64,000 nucleotides of DNA from Bacillota bacterium. GTDB lineage: Bacteria > Bacillota > Bacilli > Paenibacillales > NBRC-103111. Positions 15,388-22,947 of this stretch are shown here, piece after piece (position 1 is the stretch's first letter; the number at the start of each line of letters is the position of its first letter). The stretch spans positions 186,001 through 250,000 of the forward strand of contig JAEWGW010000004.1 in assembly GCA_023388055.1 (NCBI GenBank), read 5' to 3'. The notes under the pieces are model-generated. The model was not told where the DNA came from. It made no database searches and saw only the letters and a program-made list of their open reading frames with translations. The position numbers and the translations under genes are program-made.

Positions 15388-16758
15388 ATGCAACCCATTG
15401 AAAAGCTGCGGGAATACACCAATACCGTCTGCAGACAGATCCGCTGGAAAAAAGCCCGTGAGGCCGTATCGGAGGAAATATACAGCCACCTGATGGATCA
15501 ACATGAGGCGTACATACAGGAGGGCACGTCGGAGGATACAGCTGCGGAACAAGCCATAGCCGACATGGGAGACCCCGTAGCCGTGGGCACACAGCTAGAC
15601 CGTGTCCACAGGCCTAAGCCCCAATGGGGGATGTTGGGTTTGATCTTGGTTATGGTGATGTTGGGGCTGTGCCTCCGGGCATTAGTGCTTGAGGACTTAA
15701 TGACTCTCCACAGAAAAGCCACCGAGTCTGGAATTCAAATGGAGTTTGTCCTGCTGGGTATGGGAACACTTCTGGTTGCCTACTTTGCCGATTTCACTTT
15801 CATGGGCAAGCATCCTAAAGCTTTGTATTTCGGATTTTTGGCTCTAGTGGTAATCATGCTTTATTGGGAAACCCAATATCAAACAACTCCCTCATTACTT
15901 AACCTATACTATTATTTGAGTGTTTATTGTTCCTTGTTATTTCCTGTTGTTTTTTCCGGGGTTATCTACACGATGCGGGGAAAGGGCTTAACCGGAATAG
16001 CAATATGTTTGGCCGCATGTTTTTTACCCGCTTTCTGGCTCTGGCGGGGATGGAGCGGAGTGAACGACTTGTTTGGAGCGGTATTAATTGTTGGCAGTGG
16101 GGGAATTCTGCTCGGTATCGCGCTCATGAAGGACTGGTTCAAAAGCAATCGTCCGCAAAGCCGGCTTTTGATATACGGCTCCTTCCTTGGAGCAAGTGCA
16201 TTATGGATTGATCAGAATTCAGGAGCCGGCGGCAATGATTATTTAGTTCTGATTGTCAAAAGCCTTTTAAGTAATGCCAAGCTGGTTGGCACCGGGGCTG
16301 TGCCAGTCCAGGATGCAGCTCATTTTCCACTTCCGGTCATCCAAACTGATTTTTTTCTGACCTATCTCATTTACAGGATGGGCTGGCTGGTGTTTGGGGT
16401 GGTTATGGCGTTGTTTATTGCTTTTATCCTGATCAGTGTACGGCAATGTCTGAGTCAAAAAAGTGTGTTAGGCCAGTTGGTGTCCGTTTCCGTTTTGCTG
16501 ACCTTCACCTTTCAGACCGTTCACTACATCGGGTATAACTTGGGCTTCATTTTTCTGAATCCTATGCCTCTCCCGTTTTTCTCATACGGTGGAGCAGCCA
16601 TGGTCGTAAACATGGGACTCCTCGGGCTGATGCTGTCCGTTTTCCGGAACGGGAGTGCGGCCAGAGACCGTACGCTGGCTTCGTCTGGGGGGCGGCCGTT
16701 CATTACGTGGCGGGAGCGGAAGCTGGTTATTGATTTTGGGCGAAAAAATGGGGAGTAA
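15388..16758 (+). CDS. SEDS protein with N-terminal HAAS/DUF1700-like domain, copy 2
   Basis: About 456 residues, tandem paralogue of the preceding gene, 11 bases after it (or overlapping by ATGA if the ATG at 15373 is used). The N-terminal ~75 codons and the last ~50 codons are nearly identical in DNA to copy 1, while the membrane core is much more diverged. The SEDS loop reads VIQTDFFLTYLIYRMGWLVF with the aspartate kept, and the C-terminal motif is LPFFSYGGAAMVVNMGLLGL, closer to canonical FtsW/RodA than copy 1. The pattern suggests gene conversion at the ends or strong constraint on the regulator-facing domain. Confidence 0.82.
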   Translation: MQPIEKLREYTNTVCRQIRWKKAREAVSEEIYSHLMDQHEAYIQEGTSEDTAAEQAIADMGDPVAVGTQLDRVHRPKPQWGMLGLILVMVMLGLCLRALVLEDLMTLHRKATESGIQMEFVLLGMGTLLVAYFADFTFMGKHPKALYFGFLALVVIMLYWETQYQTTPSLLNLYYYLSVYCSLLFPVVFSGVIYTMRGKGLTGIAICLAACFLPAFWLWRGWSGVNDLFGAVLIVGSGGILLGIALMKDWFKSNRPQSRLLIYGSFLGASALWIDQNSGAGGNDYLVLIVKSLLSNAKLVGTGAVPVQDAAHFPLPVIQTDFFLTYLIYRMGWLVFGVVMALFIAFILISVRQCLSQKSVLGQLVSVSVLLTFTFQTVHYIGYNLGFIFLNPMPLPFFSYGGAAMVVNMGLLGLMLSVFRNGSAARDRTLASSGGRPFITWRERKLVIDFGRKNGE

Positions 16759-16835
16759 AATGGCTTACTCCTCATCTCCCTATCAGAACCAAACATTTAC
16801 CGTGCATATCTGCCTAGGCATGCTTGCTGATTATC

Positions 16836-16855
16836 TAAGTAACTAACGTTACTTA
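16836..16855. promoter_or_regulatory. Inverted repeat upstream of the AT-rich island
   Basis: Perfect arms TAAGTAAC / GTTACTTA around TAAC. It lies in the AT-rich 16759-17034 gap just after the second SEDS gene. There is no T-run, so it is more likely an operator or island-edge palindrome than a terminator. Confidence 0.45.
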
Positions 16856-16961
16856 ATAAATCCCATTGTATTTAGGAGACCATCGGAAAATAGCATAATA
16901 TAAAAATAACTTATTTGTAAATTTGCCACTTTTAAACAGAGAATTTGCTTGATATACTGAA

Positions 16962-16977
16962 ACAAACGTTCGTTTGT
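16962..16977. promoter_or_regulatory. TetR-type palindromic operator before the island operon
   Basis: ACAAACGTTCGTTTGT is a perfect 16-base palindrome of the kind bound by TetR-family repressors. It lies four bases after a possible -10 (TATACT, 16953-16958) and 58 bases before the first island gene. No tetR gene is adjacent, so the cognate repressor would have to be elsewhere. Confidence 0.55.
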
Positions 16978-17034
16978 AACTCATTAGTTAGAGGAGTATA
17001 TAGTTGTATTGAATCTACAGAAAGGGAAATGAAC

Positions 17035-17571
17035 ATGATCTTCATTAGTGGTGTTCATGGAGTTGGAAAATCTTATTTTTGCAATAAAATGAAGAATCAA
17101 TTAGGAATTGAAACCTTTTCTGCTAGCAAACTCATTTCTGAACGAAAGCATACTAATTTCCAGACCAACAAGCTTATCCCTGACATTGATGAAAATCAGC
17201 AGTATCTATTGATTGCTGTACAAGAATTGAATTCAATAAATCGAAATTACCTACTTGACGGTCATATGTGTTTACTTAATGAGCGTTGTGAAATAACTCG
17301 TATCCCTGAAGACACATTTATTGCGCTCCAACCTCAAGCAATTATATTACTGATCGATGAACCGGAAATTATTGCTGAAAGAAGGAAATCCAGAGATGGT
17401 GTAGATCATAATATAAATCAAATAAAGGAATTTCAAAATGAAGAGATTGTATATGCAAAGGAAACATCTTCAAAATTAGGTATTCCACTAAAGATTTCTG
17501 AAGGAACCAATGATAAAAGTTTAAGAGATTTTTTACTGCTACATTGGGAGGGGTTTAAAAGTGGGAGGTAA
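17035..17571 (+). CDS. P-loop ATPase / nucleoside-kinase-like protein (island gene 1)
   Basis: About 178 residues. MIFISGVHGVGKSYFCNKM at the N-terminus is a Walker A (G-x-H-G-V-G-K-S) of the AAA_33/AAA_17 small-kinase type. It is followed by YLLDGHMCLL as the base/acidic strand and IILLIDEPEIIAERRKSRDG as the lid-arginine region. Size and motifs fit a nucleotide or nucleic-acid-end kinase rather than a AAA+ ring ATPase. The ATG at 17035 is chosen for the spacing of AAAGGG. The gene overlaps the next by 11 bases. GC content is far below the flanking host genes, indicating transfer. Confidence 0.75.
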   Translation: MIFISGVHGVGKSYFCNKMKNQLGIETFSASKLISERKHTNFQTNKLIPDIDENQQYLLIAVQELNSINRNYLLDGHMCLLNERCEITRIPEDTFIALQPQAIILLIDEPEIIAERRKSRDGVDHNINQIKEFQNEEIVYAKETSSKLGIPLKISEGTNDKSLRDFLLLHWEGFKSGR

Positions 17572-18655
17572 ATTTATATTCAAGAAATTTTCGGAAATAA
17601 ATTTAGATGATCCTTTCTTTGATTCTTTAAAAAAAGATTACCCTGCTAATACGGATAACATTGGTTTTGAACGATGGTTTGAGAAAAAGTCGCATGTCGG
17701 TTCTACTGCTCTTGTATTTGATGATGAAGAGGGACTAGGCGCATTTATCTGCCTAAAAGACGAAAATGAGCCTATAGTGATGATTGAAAGAACTCTTCCA
17801 GCTTTGCCGCGAATTAAAATCAGTACATTATGCCTCGCGGAACGTTATAGAGGGTTGCGTCTTGGTGAAGGTGCGATCGGTCTTATCTTGTGGAAATGGC
17901 AGAAATCAAGAGCTCAGGAAATCTATGTGACCGTCTTTGAAAAACAAAACATGCTTATTGGAAATTTAGAGCGATTTGGCTTCCAATTATCTGGTCACAA
18001 CAAAAATGGTGAATGTATTTACATAAAAAGTCGCATTGGAGTAATCTATGATGATCCCTACCGGGCTTTCCCATTTATAAATTCAGCTTTTCAAAATGCG
18101 GGATATTTGGTAGTAGATGATGTGTATCACGACACATTGTTTCCGTACTCAGAGTTAAAAAATACTTTACAGGAACAGGTTGCTCTATCCGTTGCCAATG
18201 GATTGACAAAAATTTATATAGGTTCACCGACCAGCCCTCCGCCTTACCAAATTGGCGAACCAATCCTAATATATCGCAAATATACAGGAACAAGTGGACA
18301 AAAAGGATATAAATCTTGTATTACCTCGTTCTGTGTAGTAACTAATGTTATTGTCGCCAAAGCTAATAATAACTGTAAGATTTCCTTTGATGAGTTACTT
18401 AAATTAATAGGTAACAAATCGGTGTTTGATGAGAATGAAATTCTTGATAAATATAATAATGAGAGAACTTTGTTTATTATTGAAATGCTATACTATGGCT
18501 TCTTCGGGGCAGGAAACAACGTAAACTGGGCATGGCTGAAAAATAATGGTTACTGGCCTAATAGCTATCCAACAATCACTCGGTTAAAGCCAGAACAATT
18601 TAACGCTATACTCAAGGAGGGCAATATAGATGTGTCGAATGTTATTATCAATTAA
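17561..18655 (+). CDS. GNAT acetyltransferase fused to a PUA/EVE-like C-terminal region (island gene 2)
   Basis: About 364 residues with GTG start and GGGAGGGG RBS. Residues ~70-160 are GNAT-like: LCLAERYRGLRLGEGAIGLI supplies the acetyl-CoA pyrophosphate loop, and NMLIGNLERFGFQLSG the following motif B. The C-terminal 200 residues are not a known acetyltransferase part. They include IGEPILIYRKYTG and KSCITSFCVVTNVIVAK, a strand pattern like the G-D-x-V-x-I-Y core of PUA/ASCH/EVE domains that bind RNA or modified bases. Overlaps both neighbours. A nucleobase or tRNA substrate is an inference, not shown. Confidence 0.65.
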   Translation: MGGKFIFKKFSEINLDDPFFDSLKKDYPANTDNIGFERWFEKKSHVGSTALVFDDEEGLGAFICLKDENEPIVMIERTLPALPRIKISTLCLAERYRGLRLGEGAIGLILWKWQKSRAQEIYVTVFEKQNMLIGNLERFGFQLSGHNKNGECIYIKSRIGVIYDDPYRAFPFINSAFQNAGYLVVDDVYHDTLFPYSELKNTLQEQVALSVANGLTKIYIGSPTSPPPYQIGEPILIYRKYTGTSGQKGYKSCITSFCVVTNVIVAKANNNCKISFDELLKLIGNKSVFDENEILDKYNNERTLFIIEMLYYGFFGAGNNVNWAWLKNNGYWPNSYPTITRLKPEQFNAILKEGNIDVSNVIIN

Positions 18656-18998
18656 TCCCGAACATGTCGAAAATATTTTTAACGGTAAAAAACAGGTTGA
18701 ATTTAGAAAGGTGCGGTGCAAATCGGATGTGGACAAAATAATTATTTATGCTACCTCTCCACATAAGATGGTAGTAGGTGAAGCAGAGATTGCAGAAATA
18801 ATCGAGGATGATATTAACGAGGTTTGGAAGCAAACCAAAAATTTTGCAGGAATCACATATCCCTTTTTTAGAGCTTATTATAAAGGTAAAAAGAAAGCAG
18901 TAGCTTATAAGCTTCGAAACATAGAGGAATACGAGCACCCTAGACAGTTGTCAGACTATGGCGTTGAACATCCACCTCAATCATTTATTTACTTGTAA
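18630..18998 (+). CDS. ASCH domain protein (island gene 3)
   Basis: About 122 residues, a stand-alone ASCH domain: LLSINPEHVENIFNGKKQVE with FRK following is the signature helix-strand, then IIIYATSPHKMVVGEAEI, and a C-terminal PPQSFIYL. ASCH is a PUA-related fold; E. coli YqfB, an ASCH protein, hydrolyses N4-acetylcytidine, and other members bind RNA. The ATG has AAGGAGGGCAATATAG in front and overlaps the GNAT gene by 26 bases, so translation is coupled. An acetyltransferase next to a possible acetyl-base hydrolase or reader is a suggestive pairing. Confidence 0.82.
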   Translation: MCRMLLSINPEHVENIFNGKKQVEFRKVRCKSDVDKIIIYATSPHKMVVGEAEIAEIIEDDINEVWKQTKNFAGITYPFFRAYYKGKKKAVAYKLRNIEEYEHPRQLSDYGVEHPPQSFIYL

Positions 18999-19043
18999 TT
19001 CTTTAACCAACTTCCAATTGGACTTACATGGCATCCCCTACTT

Positions 19044-19077
19044 AATCACGCTATGCAAAAGTTAGCGTGATTTTTTT
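19044..19077 (+). terminator. Rho-independent terminator of the island operon
   Basis: Perfect 10-base stem AATCACGCTA / TAGCGTGATT with a 9-base loop and seven T. It lies 46 bases after the ASCH stop and closes the three-gene unit. Confidence 0.92.
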
Positions 19078-19207
19078 GCCTAAATGATCTTCTCTAAACG
19101 CAGAGTTTCTTTAATTAAATTCTCCGTTGTACTTAATTAAAAAATTTTATTTCTGCCTATTTTGTGCTTCATGCTAAAGCTTTACCATTGCTCAAGGAGG
19201 AATTGCC

Positions 19208-19531
19208 ATGTTTGCCGTACTATTGTTTGTTGCCGCGGGTTTGGCTGAAATTGGGGGAGGCTATTTGGTTTGGCTGTGGCTGAAGGAGTCCAAGCCCATG
19301 TGGTATGGCATTGTGGGCGCCTTGATTCTGGTCTTGTATGGGGTAATCCCTACGCTGCAGAAGTTCCCTTCCTTTGGCCGGGTCTATGCTGCCTATGGCG
19401 GGGTGTTCATCATATTGGCCGTATTGTGGGGATGGTTGGTGGACAAAAAAACGCCCGATCTTTATGATTGGATCGGGGCAGCCATCTGTATGGCGGGAGT
19501 CTGGGTGATGTTATGGGCGCCCCGGAGTTGA
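19208..19531 (+). CDS. ynfA: YnfA family (UPF0060) small membrane protein
   Basis: 107 residues, four predicted membrane helices. The sequence FVAAGLAEIGGGYLVWLWL near the N-terminus and DWIGAAICMAGVWVMLW at the C-terminus are the family hallmarks. YnfA is an SMR-like transporter of uncertain substrate. CAAGGAGGAATTGCC precedes the ATG. It is the first host-like (higher GC) gene after the AT-rich island. Confidence 0.92.
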   Translation: MFAVLLFVAAGLAEIGGGYLVWLWLKESKPMWYGIVGALILVLYGVIPTLQKFPSFGRVYAAYGGVFIILAVLWGWLVDKKTPDLYDWIGAAICMAGVWVMLWAPRS

Positions 19532-19551
19532 AGCAGGCAGGAGGCGGGGGC

Positions 19552-20217
19552 TTAATCCAGCTTCGGATAAGCATGATGCTCCCCCTCCTGACTCAGCTCT
19601 GCGAATAAATTGTTATCCGACGGTGTAATGGCATCCGCGGTGTCTCGGGAGGGTTTAGCCACGGCCTGGGCTTCTGCCGCCAGGACAGGGGGCTGCCCGA
19701 TTCCGGCCATCGCCGCATATTGGGACAGGAGGTTCTTCATCTGGCCATAGGTGAGCGGCTGGGCATCCGGTATATACTCGTAGCCGATTAGCCCGTTAGT
19801 TTCCATGGTTACCGTCTTCATATCCCCCATCCGGGAGACTCCCATTTGCCGCAGCTTCATCTCCAGCTGATCCACCGTCATTCGCAGCTTGGCCAACTCC
19901 TTCACCTGCAGCTTGCCGTCCCGGATCAGGGTCACGGTTTTGCCGCGCATCAGCTTTTCAAACAAATTCCACTTCAATTCCAACATCTCCAGTACCACCA
20001 GAATCGAGATAAAGGTGGTGGCCGCCACCAACGCCATCCAGATGCTTTTATCGGCGATGGGCTGCACAATTACGGTACCGATGGAGATCATGATCACTGT
20101 TGTCGGAATGGTCATCTGGGAGATGGACTTCCGCCCGGCAATCCGCAGCAGCACCATGGCCCCCAGAATAACCACACCCGACTTCCAAAGCTCTCCCCAC
20201 GTGTCCATCCAATTCAA
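19552..20217 (-). CDS. DUF421 (YetF-like) membrane protein
   Basis: 221 residues. Three N-terminal membrane helices (VVILGAMVLLRIAGRKSISQ is the conserved L-R-x-x-G-(R/K)-x-S motif), then the cytoplasmic DUF421 domain with KTVTLIRDGKLQVKELAKLR. The C-terminal ~45 residues are low-complexity and acidic. DUF421 proteins in Bacillus form dimers in the membrane and have roles in spores and stress. The start is a TTG with ACAGGAGTGTGGCGGA upstream. The next minus-strand gene lies 67 bases upstream. Confidence 0.87.
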   Translation of the reverse strand: MNWMDTWGELWKSGVVILGAMVLLRIAGRKSISQMTIPTTVIMISIGTVIVQPIADKSIWMALVAATTFISILVVLEMLELKWNLFEKLMRGKTVTLIRDGKLQVKELAKLRMTVDQLEMKLRQMGVSRMGDMKTVTMETNGLIGYEYIPDAQPLTYGQMKNLLSQYAAMAGIGQPPVLAAEAQAVAKPSRDTADAITPSDNNLFAELSQEGEHHAYPKLD

Positions 20218-20284
20218 TCCGCCACACTCCTGTCTTCTCCAGTTTCTTCTAGTGTTCTTAGAGAGGAGGCAGGATATGCAGGAA

Positions 20285-20911
20285 TTACCGGATGAAATGA
20301 GTGCGGACCCGGGTTTCCGCTTCGGGAAGCCCCAGCGTTTCCTTGCCGGCCTCCACTATCTTCAGCAGCCAGGCCATGGCCTTGGCATTTTTGCGCAGCG
20401 TCTGTATACCCTCCCCGTCCTGCTGCACCTCGCCCTTCTCCCGTCCGTAAGCCACAGTCCAATATTGGGACGGAGGCAGAATGGTTTCCGCCAGGTTCAG
20501 GTAGTTGTTCAGCTGATGGACCACATCCACCCCTCCCGCCCGCCGGACTACAGACAGGGAGGTCGCTACCTTATAACGGAAGAACCCGGAGCTGGTGTAG
20601 AAGACCCGGTCCAGAAACGACTTCATGGTTCCGGCAATGCCTGCATAATACGTGGGAGAAGCCAGAATAAAGCCATCCGCCTCGCGCATTTTGGCTGCGA
20701 TTTCGTTGACCGGGTCCTTGGTGAAGGCGCAGGTATTGCCTTCGGATGTAGAGCAATAGCCGCAGGCTACGCAGCCATGAATGTCCAGGTGGCCGATCTG
20801 AATGGTCTCCACCTCTATGCCCACCTGCTCCAGCTCATGGGCCATGATCTCCAGAGCCTGTGCCGTGTTCCCGTTTTTGCGGGGGCTTCCGTTAATGGCG
20901 ATAATTTTCAT
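20285..20911 (-). CDS. Flavodoxin-fold NAD(P)H-dependent FMN reductase
   Basis: 208 residues starting MKIIAINGSPRKNGNTAQAL, the FMN phosphate-binding loop of the NADPH-dependent FMN reductase/iron-sulfur flavoprotein group. A cysteine cluster (GCVACGYCSTSEGNTC) follows at residues ~55-70, and FILASPTYYAGIAGTMKSFL contacts the isoalloxazine. The Cys motif resembles a compact iron-sulfur site. The start at 20911 is set by AGGAGGGACCCAAA. Longer in-frame starts lack an RBS. Confidence 0.88.
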   Translation of the reverse strand: MKIIAINGSPRKNGNTAQALEIMAHELEQVGIEVETIQIGHLDIHGCVACGYCSTSEGNTCAFTKDPVNEIAAKMREADGFILASPTYYAGIAGTMKSFLDRVFYTSSGFFRYKVATSLSVVRRAGGVDVVHQLNNYLNLAETILPPSQYWTVAYGREKGEVQQDGEGIQTLRKNAKAMAWLLKIVEAGKETLGLPEAETRVRTHFIR

Positions 20912-20966
20912 TTTGGGTCCCTCCTTGCGTTCTGGGACCAGTATAAACCCGCTGCCAGACGCGGAG

Positions 20967-21515
20967 TCAAAGGTATTTTTCGTGTCGCCTGATATACGGG
21001 TAGACCCCATACCCCAGAAGACCGGCTAAGCACAGCGCTCCACCGGTAATCATCCACACCCTTCGACCGGACGACTCGGAGACTTCAGTCAGAGGAATTT
21101 CCTTCCCCTCCAAAAAAGCAAGCTCCCAGTCGGTCATATTCTCCTGCGGGGATAGGGGAGAGCAAATGGGATACACCCAGCCTTCTTCCGTTTTATTCAG
21201 GAAAAACAGATAGGTTTGCCCCTCCTGGCTTGGCTCTCCCCAGAATGGAAGTCCTCTGATGGAGAGACGGGAATCGGTTACTCCTTTATAGCTTTGAAGC
21301 ACCCGAACCTGAACGATTGGGGAATCGTCCTCTGCATGGGTCACCTTCATTAACCTGGCCAGAATCACACCGTCATACTTCTCGTAGTTCATCTCGATGG
21401 AAAGAATCATTGGACAGCTGAGGGCAGATGCAAAACGGGGAGGCTGCGAGGATAGAATGGCCAATACTCCGGCCGTGATGAGCAATGCCTTTATCCATCT
21501 TTTCACGGTCATCAT
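20967..21515 (-). CDS. Secreted/membrane-anchored protein, TIMP/netrin-like candidate (paralogue 2)
   Basis: 182 residues. Signal peptide (MMTVKRWIKALLITAGVLAI), an extracellular domain and a C-terminal helix (MITGGALCLAGLLGYGVY) ending in basic residues. The domain has a cysteine right after the signal peptide and YDGVILARLMKV, VRVLQSYKGV and GQTYLFFLN, which resemble the OB-fold of TIMP/netrin-like domains. A second cysteine could pair with the first. It is a tandem copy of the next gene (6 bases between them). Function unknown. Confidence 0.7.
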   Translation of the reverse strand: MMTVKRWIKALLITAGVLAILSSQPPRFASALSCPMILSIEMNYEKYDGVILARLMKVTHAEDDSPIVQVRVLQSYKGVTDSRLSIRGLPFWGEPSQEGQTYLFFLNKTEEGWVYPICSPLSPQENMTDWELAFLEGKEIPLTEVSESSGRRVWMITGGALCLAGLLGYGVYPYIRRHEKYL

Positions 21516-21521
21516 CCTCTG

Positions 21522-22064
21522 TTACCTCCTCAGCCTGGTATACCGGTAGGCACCATAACCAAGAAGGCCGAATAAGCACAGCGCTCCGCCGGTTATCTGC
21601 CATGTCCTTCCGCTGGATGACTCGGGGACTCCGTTCAGGGAAATCTCCTTCCCCTTCAAAAAAGCAAGCTCCTTCGCCGCCTCCGCCTCTCTGCGTGTTG
21701 GCGAGCAGAGTGGATTCTCCCAGCCTGCCTCCGTTTTCTGCAGGAAAAATAAGTAGGTTTGCCCCTTCTCGCTGGGTCCCCAATAAGAGCCGTACACGGG
21801 ACTTTCACCAAAGGAAAAGTGGTTATCGGTCACCCCTTTGTAGCTTTTGAGCACCCGGACTTGAACGATCGTGTTGTCCTCCGCCCGGGCCACCTTCTCC
21901 ACCTTGGCAAGAACGATACCATCGCTTCGCTCATAGAGCACATCAATGGGGTTAGGCGGTGCACAGAGAAGTGCAAAGGCGTTACGGGGATGCTGCGGGA
22001 ATAGAACGGCCATTAATCCGGCTGCGATGAGCAGCGCTTTTATCCAGCTTTTCACGGTCAACAC
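21522..22064 (-). CDS. Secreted/membrane-anchored protein, TIMP/netrin-like candidate (paralogue 1)
   Basis: 180 residues with the same layout as its downstream paralogue: signal peptide (MLTVKSWIKALLIAAGLMAV), cysteine at the domain start, SDGIVLAKVEKV, VQVRVLKSYKGV, GQTYLFFLQK, a second Cys in ENPLCSPT, then a membrane helix (ITGGALCLFGLLGYGAY) and a basic tail. Identity between the two is roughly half, highest in the signal peptide and C-terminal helix. It is the promoter-proximal copy. Surface-anchored; partner unknown. Confidence 0.7.
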   Translation of the reverse strand: MLTVKSWIKALLIAAGLMAVLFPQHPRNAFALLCAPPNPIDVLYERSDGIVLAKVEKVARAEDNTIVQVRVLKSYKGVTDNHFSFGESPVYGSYWGPSEKGQTYLFFLQKTEAGWENPLCSPTRREAEAAKELAFLKGKEISLNGVPESSSGRTWQITGGALCLFGLLGYGAYRYTRLRR

Positions 22065-22111
22065 CTTCCTTTCCCATACAGACGGAAGGACGAATCCAGA
22101 TGTTCCATATT

Positions 22112-22669
22112 TTAGACGATCAACCCATTTTCTTTTTGGTATCGCAGGCTCCCATCGGATAAAAGTCCGTCCAGCATGTAGCCGTTTTTCTCCAAAATAC
22201 GGGCGGAGGGGAGATTAGCCGCGTTCACGCAGGCATACAGCTTATGGAGCTGCAGCGAATCGAATGCAAATTCATCCACTAAGGCCACACATTCCGTGCC
22301 ATAACCCTGGCCCCAGTATTCCTTGTGAAACACGTACCCGATCTCCGCATGGCCTCCTGCATCATCCATATTGAACAGCATTGCGTTCCCGATGACAGCC
22401 CCTGTTGTCTTCAAAACTACAGCCGCATACAAGTGAGTGCCTGCCTCCTCCCGCGCCAGCAAGGTTCCGATATGCCCGAAGGTATCCTCCAGGGTGTGCA
22501 TCAGCCTCCAGCCTATAAACCGGGACACCTCTTCATCGGACAAATAAGCAAACATCTCCGCCGCATCCTCCATGGTGATGGTCCTCAGTTGAAGCCCGGT
22601 GCCTTCCAGGGAATGAAAGAGGTTTTTGTTCATATTCATTATGGCTTTGTTCAACAGCTCCTCCTTCAT
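22112..22669 (-). CDS. GNAT family acetyltransferase (RimJ/RimL type)
   Basis: 185 residues. GLQLRTITMEDAAEMFAYL at the N-terminus, EIGYVFHKEYWGQGYGTECV for acetyl-CoA binding (the G-x-G-Y-G-T-E pattern of RimL-type enzymes) and NLPSARILEKNGYMLDGLL near the C-terminus. Such enzymes acetylate protein N-termini, polyamines or small molecules. It runs away from the riboswitch-folD unit. No operon partner is evident. Confidence 0.88.
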   Translation of the reverse strand: MKEELLNKAIMNMNKNLFHSLEGTGLQLRTITMEDAAEMFAYLSDEEVSRFIGWRLMHTLEDTFGHIGTLLAREEAGTHLYAAVVLKTTGAVIGNAMLFNMDDAGGHAEIGYVFHKEYWGQGYGTECVALVDEFAFDSLQLHKLYACVNAANLPSARILEKNGYMLDGLLSDGSLRYQKENGLIV

Positions 22670-22788
22670 CTGCTTAGGTAGTTTATATTATCGTTGGTCC
22701 GATTGGCCATTTGCCCCATAGGCGGTTGACCTCCGTTTCCTTGAAGTACCTTCCATTTGCCCACATGCTCTGATAGAATGAAGAACAT

Positions 22789-22915
22789 AATGCTGTATGT
22801 GACTGGCGAAAAAGTGGAATTAACCACGGGGAAGCATACAGCGGATCTTTCCGTTCGCCTGGGAAAAGGATCTGTGGCGCTTATTGCATAAGCTGCCGTG
22901 GATGCTTTTTTTTGC
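22789..22915 (+). ncRNA. ZTP (pfl) riboswitch upstream of folD
   Basis: The aptamer shows TGACTGGCG, a hairpin GTGG/CCAC, CGGGGAAGC, a closing stem GCTGTATG (22792-22799) with CATACAGC (22835-22842), and the distal CCGTTCGCCTGGGA element. Together these match the pfl consensus. A hairpin (GGCGCTTAT / ATAAGCTGCC) and a T-rich tract at 22905-22920 follow as the expression platform. ZTP/ZMP binding signals low 10-formyl-THF and turns on folate one-carbon genes, which fits the two genes downstream. Confidence 0.88.
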
Positions 22916-22947
22916 TTTTTAATCCTATTTGTATGGAGGGAATGCAG

